This document shows, piece by piece, positions 11,551 through 22,795 of a DNA stretch of 64,000 nt. Each line of letters opens with the position of its first letter. The stretch's first letter is position 1. The position numbers and the translations under genes are program-made. The DNA comes from Odiellus spinosus (lineage: Eukaryota > Arthropoda > Arachnida > Opiliones > Phalangiidae), in NCBI GenBank assembly GCA_963920705.1, contig OY987233.1, positions 13,069,459 through 13,133,458 of the forward strand, in the 5' to 3' direction. The notes under the pieces were generated by a model. That model was given only the letters and a program-made list of their open reading frames with translations, had not been told where the DNA came from and did no database searches.

Positions 11551-12589
11551 AAAAAAACACTTTATTTTTCCTTGAAGCGTCTAATTAATGAAACTTCGAT
11601 AATCATCGCGTTTAATCAATTCAAAAACGTGACTGGACAAAAATATTAAAAACGCATCTAGAAGCACCACGTAGATATTATTATTAAATACTATAAATTA
11701 AAATTCGGGATATCCCTGAGGTGATATTAAGTATTTTCCCACGATAAATAAAAAAATAGAAAAAAAAGACATTCAAAATTCAGTTAACGTTCTAGTATAT
11801 TTTTTATGATTAAGTAACTTATCCATCGAGACACGCTTAGTCCGTTTTGAAAAACCAGCGTGTTTCGTTCAAATTAAAGTGATACTGTCATAAATCAAGG
11901 GAGCCCTGCCAAAAATTTCAATTCCTAAAAGGAATTATAGGATAATATAGGATTAAAATTATCTCAAATAAAGGATTTTATAGGGCAAAGTTCAGGAAAA
12001 CTACTTTTTACAAAATTATATTTTATTTTCCAGTTACGTAAACGCGATTACCACGACTCATTTGAATTTGTTTAGATATTGAACTAGCCCGAAACCGTTA
12101 AGAGCTTGGTTAAGCTCCCCCACCCCAGCCTTTAGGATACTCCGGCTCTTAACTGTGAGGGTGTGGCGATAATTTTTGCTTTCCAAAATGTCTATTAATC
12201 CAAAATTATAGGACTTTATAAGACATTTTTAAGGAAATTCAGGATAATATAAGACACTGGGCTGCAAATCTTTTCCATGGGTTATAGGTTATGTTTTTAG
12301 TTTTTACATACCGTCAGGAATTCATTCATATGTAAATAAAAGAAGCAATATTTGTATGTCTTCAGTGAGTGCGCGTCATACTCAACGATACCTTAGGGAC
12401 AGGGGGTAGGAAGGAGGGGGCGGGTCTAACTTTCCTTAGACAAAACCGGGGTCGTAACCAGGGCTACTATATTTTTTTTCCCACCCCCGTCAGCAACGTC
12501 AGTTCTATAGAGCCAATAAGATATTTATAAAGTTTTGATTGCATTTAACACTACCAAAGGCTGTAATAATTTTTCCGTAGTTAATTTCT
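11551..12589. other. AT-rich sequence, no gene seen
   Basis: A partly self-similar AATTATAGGATAATATAGGA stretch lies near 11933 and 12207. CCGTCAGCAACGTCAG at ~12487 recurs as CCCGTCAGCAACGACG at 38186, so a further low-copy repeat is present. Confidence 0.5.
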
Positions 12590-12938
12590 GAAACGTAATT
12601 AACAAAAATTTTCATACTAAAGGTAGAACTTGTTCTGGATTAAGTACTTTTACACAAAAGACCTCGCGAAAGCGACCTTGTAACTCGTTCCGTTCGAGAA
12701 TTAATTGTGGGCTCTACAATAGCGAAATCACGCGACCATAATGATGACGTAGTATTGCTGGGGAATTTTAATTTTAACAAATTCAAAAATGGCGATTATA
12801 AAAAATATGTATTTTTATTGTCGCGGTATTTTGTTCTACGATATATGGGTATATATATTGAATCGTTTTTTAACAATCTTAAAGAATCTCAATTTTCATT
12901 TGGAGTTCATGAAAAATCCATGACAGTCTCACCTTAAA
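12590..12938 (-). mobile_element. family F, partial copy
   Basis: Reverse-complement relative of the left two-thirds of 30818-31364 (GGATTAAGTACTTTTACAC, AATGGCGATTATAAAAAATA, TCCATGACAGTCTCACC). The 76-codon frame inside it is not conserved in the other copies. Confidence 0.8.
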
Positions 12939-13579
12939 TTAAAATGGGAGTTTTGGTGTTGAAAACTAGGATTGTTATCGAAGCTTAAGTTGTACTAGTT
13001 TATTACTCTTGATATTTTGTTCGATAATTCCTGATAATTCTTCACCACCGCCAGATGTCATTAATTTGTAGCTTGGGGGCATTTTTCCAGAGTCAACTGG
13101 CTTCGCTTCCTACGCCGTGAAGTTACAAAATCACGACCCTCTATTACCATTAGCGTCAAAGATTATTATTTTTACGATTTTGCCAAAGTTTAGTCGAATG
13201 GGTTGGTACCTGGTAGGTAAGAGGAGGGATAAGCGAATAAAAAGACGGGTTTTTAACCCCTGCCAGACTTAAGGATAGATAGGAATCATTTACCGAAGCC
13301 TTTATCACCCACCAAACAAATTTAAGTGATTTTTAAATTCAAATTATAATATAATTTAAATATACGTGAATGGCAAATTTAGGATTTCATAATATATGAT
13401 TATTAGAAGTATTACGGCATATTTCCTGTCAAATTATATTAAGATAATATACGATTTTGTTTTTAATTTAAATTAGAGAATAATTCCGTAATAATTATCG
13501 TAATTTTGCTTTAAAATTAAATTAAAATAATTTGTAAGCAAAAAAGACGAAATTAAATTTAATAAAATTTTGCCTTTTT
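12939..13579. other. unique AT-rich sequence, no gene seen
   Basis: A GC-richer stretch at 13050-13280 has no ORF of note. Confidence 0.55.
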
Positions 13580-13960
13580 CGTTTTCAAATTAAATTAAGC
13601 CTTTTTCGCTATTAAATTAAATTAAGCCTTTTTCGCTATTAAATTAAATTAAGCCTTTTTCGCTATTAAATTAAATTAAGCCTTTTTCGCTATTAAATAA
13701 AATTAAGCCTTTTTCGCTATTAAATTAAATTAAGCCTTTTTCGCTATTAAATTAAATTAAGCCTTTTTCGCTATTAAATTAAATTAAGCCTTTTTCGCTA
13801 TTAAATTAAATTAATTAAGCCTTTTTCGCTATTAAATTAAATTAATTAAGCCTTTTTCGCTATTAAATTAAATTAATTAAGCCTTTTTCGCTATTAAATT
13901 AAATTAATTAATTATTTTTCGCTTTCAAATGAAATTAATTGATTAAGCCTTTTTGCATTC
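13580..13960 (+). repeat. 27/31-bp A+T minisatellite
   Basis: Units of GCCTTTTTCGCTATTAAATT plus AAATTAA; the right half carries an extra TTAA making 31 bp. About 12 copies with degenerate ends. Confidence 0.95.
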
Positions 13961-14629
13961 AAATTTAATTAAGCCTTTTCTGCTTTCAAATTAAACTAAA
14001 TATAATTGTGCGTTTTTGGTTTTAAATTTAATTAAGTAAAATAATTCCGTGAATTTTCTTTTCAATTTGCATAAACACCGTCATTATTTTGGCAAATTTT
14101 ATGAAATAAAAATAAATAGGGAGGGTTTAATCACATAATTGCAATAATATATAATTGACATAGGCCTAGTATCATAGTGTTTTGAGTGCAAAATTAACTT
14201 TCCCTATCGAATGGTGCAATCGGTTTATGCTTATGACATTGTAGAGAAACGTTACGGCCATTTTAAGATTATTTTAGTTTGTAGCTAAATAGGTAATCTA
14301 TAAATTAAACGATCAAAATAAATAAAAGAAATAATTACGTGAATTTTGCTTTTCAAATAAATTTAAATAATTACCAGAATTTTTTGGTTTAAAAGAAAAT
14401 TAAATAATTAGGCGAATTTTATTTTCAAATTAAAAAATATTCTTATGGGCAAAGTTTTAAAAATTAAACACTTTTTCAGTCTAAGATGGGAGAACGCGCA
14501 AGGTTACAATATTAAAAGAACTAACTTTGCACACGCTGTTAATTTAGATTGAAACCGACTAGGGATAATAAAAAAAAAATAAGAAGATTGAAGTACCGAT
14601 TATGAAAACCCACGGACTTAAATTTAATA

Positions 14630-14631
<2 letters not shown>

Positions 14632-14667
<36 letters not shown>
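14632..14667 (+). repeat. A-homopolymer, 36 nt
   Basis: Pure A-run with no element terminus recognised beside it. Confidence 0.98.
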
Positions 14668-14669
<2 letters not shown>

Positions 14670-15127
14670 GAAAAATTTAAAAGTAGGCATATACTTCTTA
14701 AATCTCTAACAAGGACTTAAAATATAAAAACTTTGTGAAGTTCGAAAGATTAAACTAAATTAAACCTCAAATAAATGTTCTAAAAAAATTAAAATAAGGA
14801 TTATAGAGCTAGTTTGTGGGATTTTTAAAAAAATATTTTAAATATTTAGTCTTTAGTTTTAAATCCGACGTGGAGGCCTAGAGCGGATTAATCTAGTTTT
14901 CACGTGGCCATGATTCGTAGAGACGTAGACTGGTTTAGATAAGCAAGCATTCGATATATTATTAAAAATTTCATTTAAAGGGAGAATGCAACTTGGCAAT
15001 GAGTTTTTCTTTATTTTCTTAAAGTTTAATGCTCTTGTAAACAACATTGCAAACCAAAATTAAGATAGAAATATATTAGGCTTAACGAGGATCAATTCGT
15101 TAACGATAAGATGGAACCAACTCCACG

Positions 15128-15556
15128 TTAAAGGGAGAATGCAACTTAAGTGTTTTTTATCGATTCCTTATCGTTTAAACAGGCCTAATCCAGTATAAAA
15201 AGTTTTACAAAACAAATATTAAACTAGAAATAAATTTAAATCTTAGCCAGAAAATAGGCTTAGCTGGATTCATTGAGATCCTGAATTTCTTCGCATCGAT
15301 GGGTCAGCGACCAATCGAATGTTACCAATGAAAGTTTCATGGAGATCTCGCCCTAATCGCGTGCCTTTGCTCATTGGTCGCTGACCCATGATTGCGAAGA
15401 AAGTCCGAATCTCCATGAATCCAGCTAAGCATATTTTCGGGGTAAGTTTTAAATTTATTTCTAGTTTAAAATTTGTAATTTTTTTATTTGTGGATTAGGC
15501 CTATTTAAACGATAAGGAATTAAAAAATTACTTTGTTAGGGTGCATCTCCCTTTAA
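15128..15556. mobile_element. TIR/foldback element family A, copy 2
   Basis: Ends TTAAAGGGAGAATGCAACTT and GTGCATCTCCCTTTAA, with the same AGGCTTAGCTGGATTCAT inner arms as copy 1. Confidence 0.87.
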
Positions 15557-16303
15557 GCCTAATTTCAGAGTAAGTTAAACAACTGATTTCAAGGTTCGAT
15601 TAGGTATATTTAAACCATCAGAAATATATAATCACACATTGTCGAAGATAGTTCATTATCCCTTTAAAACATTCCAAAAAAAAATAATAAAGAGATACAT
15701 TTTGTCGAACGAAAGTTAAACGAGTTATTAACTAAAAAACTTAAGTTCGCTTCAATAAATTTAAAAGCGCAAATATAATATTAATTTGTCTTCGCTAAAG
15801 CGAGACGAGACCAATTACTGTCGGTTTTAAATATGGCGGAATTAGAATTTAAAACAAATACGTTGTATCTAATTTAAATATTAAGCATCAGAGATACTTA
15901 TAATTGGCTGTAAAATAATCAATTAAATTTAAAGGTTTTTTTTTCGCTTTTTTTTTTAATAAAAACTTAAAAGTGAGATTTAACTCGCGTATTTTGTTTC
16001 CGCTTGTTTGTGTAAGATTCGCTTCAATGAGTATTTGGGTTACTAAGAATTAACAACCAGCCACAAACGAGAAAGTGAAAAATTCTCCGTACCGATTTTT
16101 CTATGCATTAATTACCGCTATGATTTAAATAAAATTATTTTTGAAATATTTATTTTATTTTTTATCTTTCGTGGTAAACGTTTCAACATTAATTTAAATT
16201 GAACTTATTTTGGTAGAAATGTGGTATAATGGTAATTATCATTTATATGTGGATTATATTAATTATAATTAATACTATAATTAATTATATTACTACTTTG
16301 ATA

Positions 16304-16877
16304 ATAAAATTAAGGAAAACGTTTATGAAAGGAGTAAAATAGAACAATGTCTTAATTGTTTCGTTTTCGGGATTTAAAATATGGTTAATTGGCCAATTTT
16401 CAGCAATATTTTAACAACTTTCAATTTTTTTTGTTTTTAATTTTCGTTTTTGAGAATTATTGCTCAGTCTATCGATATGTACGCTTTAGGCTTTAATTAC
16501 CCGCCCATGTATTTTAAATTACCAAATCAAATAATTCAATAATTATTATTATATTTGATTATAATAAAAGTAGTAATATAATTAATTATTGTATTATATT
16601 ATAATTAATATACTAAATAATATAATAATAATTATTGAATTATTTGATTTGGTAATTTAAAATACATGGGCGGGTAATTAAAGCCTAAAGCGTACATGTC
16701 GATGGACTGAACAAGTCTAAAAAAAAAAAAAAAAAAAAAAAAAAATTGTGCATGTTGTTAAAATATTGCTGAAAATTGGCCAATTAACCATATTTTAAAT
16801 CCCAAAAACGAAACAAATAATATTAAAACATTTTGTTCTATTTTACTCCTTTCTTAGACGTTTCCCTTAATTTTAAT
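16304..16877. mobile_element. large palindromic foldback element
   Basis: Arms of ~250 bp (AAATTAAGGAAAACGTTTAT... at the left, inverse TAGACGTTTCCCTTAATTTT at the right) run inward through AATTGGCCAATTTTCAGCAA and GTACGCTTTAGGCTTTAATT to a short A+T centre near 16590. A 27-nt A-run interrupts the right arm (16719-16745). No ORF. A MITE-like foldback or inverted duplication. Confidence 0.85.
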
Positions 16878-17029
16878 AAAAAAAAATGCCAATTGTCATT
16901 TTATTTTGGCCCATTTTTATATTCCCTTAGAAAACTCCCATACTTTTGGTCTCTTTTTCTATAAATATTTCCTCACATTTTGATCTATTTTCCCCTTATT
17001 TAACTAAGTATTGCAACTACATTTTGACC

Positions 17030-17125
17030 TAATCCAGGGTTCATTCGAAATTTCTGGTTTGAAAATCCCAGACTTTTCCAGGTTATCCAGACACAATTTT
17101 CCCGAATATCCCTGACAGTATAGTT
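17030..17125 (+). repeat. CCCTGAC-module family, short fragment
   Basis: AATCCAGGGTTCATTCGAAA at the left and CAGACTTTTCCAGGTTATCC, a solo terminus of the family. Confidence 0.7.
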
Positions 17126-17781
17126 GGATGAACGTGAAATTGTCTAAAAAGTTATCTTAATATTTGGCGATAAATGTTTTGATTGACTTTCTAAGAATGT
17201 TATTAAATCTCTGACTTGGGTCCCCATTTTTTAACTTTTTTTATCTCAAAGTTTCCCTTTAAATTAATTCCCACGATTTTCACTATCCCTTGAAATATAA
17301 TATTGCCACTTGAAAAAAAAAGGTCGAGTTTCTTGTCGAATTAATTGGGCGAAGAACGGAGTCACTAAGCTGCAGCTCGGGCGGCGGAGTTTAAATAGGG
17401 ACCAACCATGAAATATATTATCATAATTTTCCAGTTAAAAATTTTATATTCTGGCCCCAGGCAAAATAAAAACAGAGCTTCCTCTATTCTAAGAGAGCGG
17501 CGTACTCAATTTAAGAAGACAGTTACTAATAAGTTGTACTACGCGTCAAGTAAGAAATGATGAACATGGGGCGAGGGGTGGGGGTAAGGAACCCCCAAAC
17601 TTATAGACAAGCCCATCCTCTGGCAAGCGATCGAAAAATTACTGGTTTTAAATCGAGTGACTCATCCAAAAACTTAAAGACAAGACCAACTAGTAGTTTT
17701 TTTTATCAACCTGCAGTCTCTGTTTGCAATATCTAAATACAAATACTTAAAAAATTGCATTCGATTACAAAAAGTGGCCCT

Positions 17782-18211
17782 TTAAAGGGAGAATGCAACC
17801 TAAAAGTGATTTCTTTTTTTCTATTCTTTAGCGTTTAAATCGGCCTAATCCACCAATAAAAAGTTCAGAACAATTATTTAACTAGAAATAAATTTAAAAC
17901 TTACCCGGAAAAAAGGCTTAGCGGGATTCATGGAAATCCTGATTTCCTCGCGTGTAAGGTCTAGCGACCAATGAGCGGAGGCCCGTCGTTCAAGCGAGAT
18001 CTCCACGAAACTTACAATCGCCTTCGATTGGTCGCTAGAACTTATACGCGAGGAAATCAAGATCACCATGAATCCTGCTAAGCCTATTTTCAGGGTAATT
18101 TATTTCTAGTTAAATTTATGTTCGTAATTTTCTTCACTAGTGGATTAGGCATATTTAAACAATAAAGAATCGATAAAAATAACTTGTTTCTAGGTTGCAT
18201 TTTTCCTTTAA
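17782..18211. mobile_element. TIR/foldback element family A, copy 3
   Basis: Ends TTAAAGGGAGAATGCAACCT and AGGTTGCATTTTTCCTTTAA. Inner arms carry AATCCTGATTTCCTCGCG in inverted pairs. The right end directly abuts another AGGGAGAATA terminus, so the insertion appears nested in or beside a relative. Confidence 0.88.
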
Positions 18212-18949
18212 AGGGAGAATAAAACTACTTTTTATTTTTGTAATTTCGCGGTATTCGATTTTTTTTTCTTTTAATAGATAAAGATGAATAAACTAAACGC
18301 GGCGTTGATCAGCGCCCTCTAACTGGCAAAACAGTACGTACAAAAATAGTAACTAAAAAATTCATAGCAGGCATGCGCGCCTCGTTTTGTTAGTTCTATT
18401 TTTGGCCACATTATTTGGACCGTTAGAGGACGCTTATGAACCTGGCCAGGCTGTGTCATTCATCATTAACAGACATGTCTCTTAGGATGTTCAAATTCCT
18501 AGATTTCAAAAAGATGTCCAAAACCTCTATTTTTACAAAAGCTTAAAAAAAATTCTCGTTCGTCGCGATATGAATATAGTTCATCTTCCCTTCGAGAACA
18601 ACTATAAAAGAGGTTTTTTTGGAAGTTCTGAGAGAACTGGGAGTGATTATCCGACTGACTAATACGCCGCGCGGAATAAATTATAAAGGTGTGTTCTTCG
18701 AGGCTATCCGTAGATTGCCGTAAGGCCTGTAAGGGGCCTCCGAGACAAATTAAAGAAGAAGACGATCCCACGACTCCCAGATAAACTGGCGTCTCATAGG
18801 AGGAAAGTTTTAGCTTTATTATTATTGTTTCACGCGTGATTATTTTAAATTTAAATTTCTTTTATTACTTTTTGTTCGAGTTAATTACTGTTAAGTATAG
18901 TTATTACGGCCTTAATTATCATAGAGCCTACTAACGTAAATCGCCTCTA
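18212..18949. other. unique sequence with one unrecognised minus ORF
   Basis: The frame 18499-18771 (90 codons, GTG at its left limit, Ser/Gln/Arg-rich) is protein-like in composition and on the TEAD strand, but no TEAD segment, acceptor or donor fits it. Confidence 0.4.
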
Positions 18950-19265
18950 GGTTTCACTAATTAAGCATTCAGCTACCCTTAAGTACTTCAATTAAAGTCT
19001 TAACCATAACTATCCCCAATTACCTTCAATTAAAGTCTTAACCATAACCATCTCCAATTGCCTTCAATTAAAGTTTAAGTTTTAGCCATCCCCTAGTACT
19101 TCAATTAAAGTCTTAGCCATCCTCAAGTGCTTCAATTAATTGTCTTAGCCATTCTTAAGTACTTCAATTAATGTCTTAGCCATTCCCTAGTACTGAAATT
19201 AATGTCTTAGCCATTCCCTAGTACTGAAATTAATGTCTTATCACGTGTTTTCAATTAGTGTCTTG
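18950..19265 (+). repeat. ~31-bp degenerate minisatellite
   Basis: Imperfect units of CTTCAATTAAAGTCTTAGCC plus ATCCCCTAGTA, about nine copies, lying 450-750 bp downstream of the TEAD donor, on the intron side. Confidence 0.88.
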
Positions 19266-19698
19266 ACTAGGTTCAATTACCGATACTTTTAATTTATTAG
19301 TGACTCAAGTACTTTAATAATTTATGGCTCGATTATCCGAAGTACTCCATCAATTCAAAGCATATTTACTGCCCCAAGTACATTTAAATGTCTTCAATGC
19401 TAAATCGCTACCTCAAACACGTCAATTAATATCTTGACCACATTCTAAGTCTTTATCGATACAAAACCAGTAAAGATCATTCACTAAGGCGAGCAAAATT
19501 AAGCACTTATCGACCTGGCATTTCTAACCAAGAGTTGTCCAGCTATTGATGAGTGAATGCGCTTTCATAAACCCTCTTCCGCCCAAGAACAAGCGTCGAT
19601 GCCCTTATCATTCTAAGTTACAGTTTACGATCCCTCTTGGTGGAGGTCAGGATGTTACTAATCGTACTCGCGTCATTATTAGTAGGATAATTGAGGTT

Positions 19699-19704
19699 AC
19701 TCAC
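19699..19704 (-). other. TEAD: 5' splice site of the TEAD exon
   Basis: The minus strand reads TACG|GTGAGT, a consensus donor directly after the Lys-Met-Tyr codons and the first base of the next codon. Reading through without splicing would give Gly-Glu-stop, so splicing is required to continue the TEA domain. Confidence 0.92.
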
Positions 19705-20228
19705 CGTACATTTTTCCCTCGTCGGACAGAATTATTTTTCTTCGTCCGCAGGGCGGATAGATGGCCAAGGCTTCCTGGAAACTTTGTTCGATGTCGGGGC
19801 TCCAAACCCCCTCGGCGTCGCTGTTGGTCGGGTCGCCGTTCCCCTTGGAGAGACTGTCCTTGGAGTCGCTGTCGTCGGATCCCCCCGGGCCGTCGGGGGT
19901 CGGCGGCCCCGGCATGCTGACGAGCGAGGGGGTCGTGTTGGTGCCGAAACCCGGGACCGAAGGAATTGTCGGCGGGGGCGGCCGCCTGTGGTCGTGATGA
20001 TTGAGCGCCGAGTTGGGGCGGGGAAAGCCCGAAGCGGGCTGCGGCAAAGAGGGTGTACCCCCGCCGCCCAGCGAAGCCGAGCACGAAGTGGTGGAAGGGC
20101 GACGGGTAAGTGCAGGGGGCGCCGGCCCCGGCGGCGACTGGAAGGGCGGGTACAGGGCGCCCGTCAACGAGGGATCACCCCCGATACGATATACACCGAG
20201 ATTCCACGGCGAACAAATCGCGACGCCT
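19705..20228 (-). CDS. TEAD: TEAD/scalloped transcription factor, internal coding exon (N-terminal region and first part of TEA domain)
   Basis: TEAD proteins bind MCAT elements (CATTCC) in the nucleus through the TEA domain and recruit YAP/TAZ (Yorkie) or Vestigial-like cofactors through a C-terminal domain. This 524-nt exon is open throughout: one base, 174 full codons, one base. Residues ~21-136 of the exon are low-complexity Pro/Ser/Gly with a Ser/Asp patch (SDDSDSKDS). From residue ~137 comes DAEG, then [32 protein letters not shown], which is the family's highly conserved TEA start (helix 1 and the following loop). It stops at the Tyr/Gly codon, the exon boundary I recall for vertebrate TEAD genes. 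The remainder of the TEA domain (RNELIARYIK onward) and the YAP-binding domain are not seen in this window. The start codon is not fixed: the frame is open to the acceptor, a TTG lies at 20167 and an in-frame ATG at 19915. Vertebrate TEADs are known to use non-AUG starts. The exon is far GC-richer than its surroundings. Confidence 0.95.
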
Positions 20229-20258
20229 CTGCAAAAACAAAAAGGAAAATAGATTAGT
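20229..20258 (-). other. TEAD: 3' splice site of the TEAD exon
   Basis: Read on the minus strand, a CTAAT branch-point-like motif (20253-20257) is followed by a T-rich tract and GCAG, with the AG at 20230-20229. The exon then begins with one base before the first full codon. A second AG two bases later (GCAGAG) is an alternative but would shift the frame. Confidence 0.85.
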
Positions 20259-20401
20259 TAAATGAAATAATTTGTGGCGATAAAACTTCTAAATTTTAAA
20301 CAAGCTATCTTCTGTCCGAGTGACCGACTTTGATATGATCGACGGAAATGAACTGAATTTAAAAAATAACCTACGCCATTGTCGATCATTTGAAAGTCGA
20401 C

Positions 20402-21010
20402 TAGCTGGACAAAAACCCCTTGTCGATCAATTGGGCAAAACCCCTTGTCGATCAATTGGGCAAAACCCCTTGTCGATCAATTGGGCAAAACCCCTTGTCG
20501 ATCAATTGGGCAAAACCCCTTGTCGATCAATTGGGCAAAACCCCTTGTCGATCAATTGGGCAAAACCCCTTGTCGATCAATTGGGCAAAACCCCTTGTCG
20601 ATCAATTGGGCAAAACCCCTTGTCGATCAATTGGGCAAAACCCCTTGTCGATCAATTGGGCAAAACCCCTTGTCGATCAATTGGGCAAAACCCCTTGTCG
20701 ATCAATTGGGCAAAACCCCTTGTCGATCAATTGGGCAAAACCCCTTGTCGATCAATTGGGCAAAACCCCTTGTCGATCAATTGGGCAAAACCCCTTGTCG
20801 ATCAATTGGGCAAAACCCCTTATCGATCAATTGGGCAAAACCCCTTGTCGATCAATTGGGCAAAACCCCTTGTCGATCAATTGGGCAAAACCCCTTGTCG
20901 ATCATTTAAATAGTCGATCAATTGGGCAAATTTCCTTGTCGATCATTTGAAAAGTCGAACAATTGGGCAAAACCCCTTGTCGATCATTGGAAAGTCGATA
21001 AATTGGGCAA
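20402..21010 (+). repeat. 25-bp minisatellite next to the TEAD exon
   Basis: About 20 nearly perfect units containing CCCCTTGTCGATCAATTGGG (25 bp in all) run to about 20905, then decay through AAGTCGATCAATTGGG variants to 21010. The array starts ~170 bp upstream of the TEAD acceptor, within the intron if that gene extends to the right. Since 25 leaves remainder 1 on division by 3, all three plus-strand frames stay open and give the same 25-residue period. Long ORFs here are artefacts. Confidence 0.96.
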
Positions 21011-21800
21011 AACGCGTTGTCGTTAATTTCAGAGTAGATCAAATGGGAATGACCTTTGACAGTGGTAACTTTGACCTTCGATATTGGTTTGGGTTTGTTT
21101 CAGAGCGGAAACTTTTTTTGTTCCGATAATTACTGTCTGATTATCAAAAAACCCTCAATCATAGTCCATGGTACCATGATAGATAATGATAAATTACGAT
21201 CGTGTGAAAAACTAGTTGTTTCGACATCTTTCAAATAACATTAAGATTTAGGGAATTGGCCCGGCCCAAGAAAACGAAAGAAAATCTAGTTCCGTTAAAA
21301 AAATAAAATAAAATAAATTTATTTAAATATGAATTGGACTATGGTGTAAAACTAAAGTTAACTACGGAATTAAAGTCATAGTGTCACAATGTTTGTAGAA
21401 AAATTAAATATTTTTTTATTTTTAGCTTTAGACAGCCAATTTTTCTATTATAATTCATTTTTTAAGTACTGTTGTGGTAGGCTAATTTGTTTTCCGTGAC
21501 ATATAAGTCTATAAGATATTTCATTAAAACCCTACTCAAATCGCAATTGAATCGCGCTTAAGAAATCAGTGATAGAGTCACTTTAAATAAGCCTATAATA
21601 AATTTAAATATTTTATCAATTTGTTTAAATAACGCGATAAAAATAAAAATAATTATTATTTTCGTGAAAACTTATTTTATCATTTATTTTGATTAACCAT
21701 TAATTAGCTCTTAGAACTGTCAATAAATATTTATTTTAAACTCCCAAACTTTGTCTCCAAGCTCGTAATTTTCCGGTTGATTCTATTTGGTATAAAGCTA

Positions 21801-21819
21801 TTTAAATGGAAACTTGGAG

Positions 21820-21863
<44 letters not shown>

Positions 21864-22452
21864 TACAGCTTTTGAATTTTTTTTCGGAGTCACTGGATGC
21901 CAAAAAAATAATTCGAGACTTTTCAAACAATTATGGTAATTTAATTAATTTATTTCTAAAGTTTGGTTAAGTTTGAATAAAACTAAATATAAATTCGGAC
22001 CAATCATATTATTCCAGCCTTCAACAGTGCTTGACATGTCCTAACATATGAGAATTTTTCAAGAATTATTAGAAGCGTTTTTGGTATTTAAATCAATTTC
22101 TAAAATTTAGTTAAGTTTGAATGCAAGTAAGTAAAAATCGAACCAATCAAATGAACCCAACGATTCCCGCCTTCAACGTACTGATTTCCCAATTTATTCC
22201 GAAGGCGTCGCTTTCGCCATCTAGCGACGTTTTTAACTAATTCTATCGTGAGAGCGCTGTTGAAATGATATGATTGGTCCGAATTTATATTTACTTTTTA
22301 TTCAAACTTTACCAAACTTTAGAAATTAATTTAAACACCAAAAACTTGTCTAAAAATTGTTTTGAAAATTCTCTCGAAATTGTTGGCATCCGGTGATTCC
22401 GAAAATAAATTCAAAAGCCGTTCCATTTTTAGCTTCAAGTTTCCCTTTAAAA
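21801..22452. mobile_element. foldback element family D, full copy
   Basis: Left end TTTAAATGGAAACTTGGAGC and right end GCTTCAAGTTTCCCTTTAAA are inverted. Arms continue through GGAGTCACTGGATGCC/GGCATCCGGTGATTCC and CCAATCATATTATTCCAG-type sequence. A 40-nt A-run (21822-21861) lies just inside the left end. Confidence 0.83.
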
Positions 22453-22795
22453 TATCATTTGAATATATTGTTACGTATATAATTATTTAGTCAAGTTGGG
22501 GACGTATTTAGTCGGAACCCGAAACCCCTGTACCGGTTTAAGGTCACGAAATACGGCCCACGTAAATTAGAAAACAATCCCCTCCCCCTGTTTCTCGACT
22601 ATTAAATAGCAACGCAAACACAATTGAACTCGATATTATAATTCGGATTTAAAGGGAGTATAACAAGAAAATATCACACATAGTTCAAATAATTAAAAGA
22701 TTTAATTTAGGTTGCCACAGATTTTTCATTACAAAATTGAAAATTCCCGGGCTTGTCCAGGTTTTCACTGACCAATTTAACCGTTTAAATAATAC

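Noticed and set aside
18499..18771. 90-codon minus ORF, considered as a further TEAD exon
   Set aside because: No similarity to the TEA or YAP-binding domain and no convincing splice sites; kept only as a remark in the gap description.
19546..20257. Plus-strand ORFs of 76-188 codons over the TEAD exon
   Set aside because: Antisense shadows of a GC-rich exon; Arg/Pro/Gly-rich, no domain, whereas the minus strand gives the TEA domain with splice sites.
20320..20950. Long plus-strand ORFs (154-197 codons) in three frames
   Set aside because: Translations of the 25-bp minisatellite; the same peptide appears in each frame because the period is not a multiple of three.
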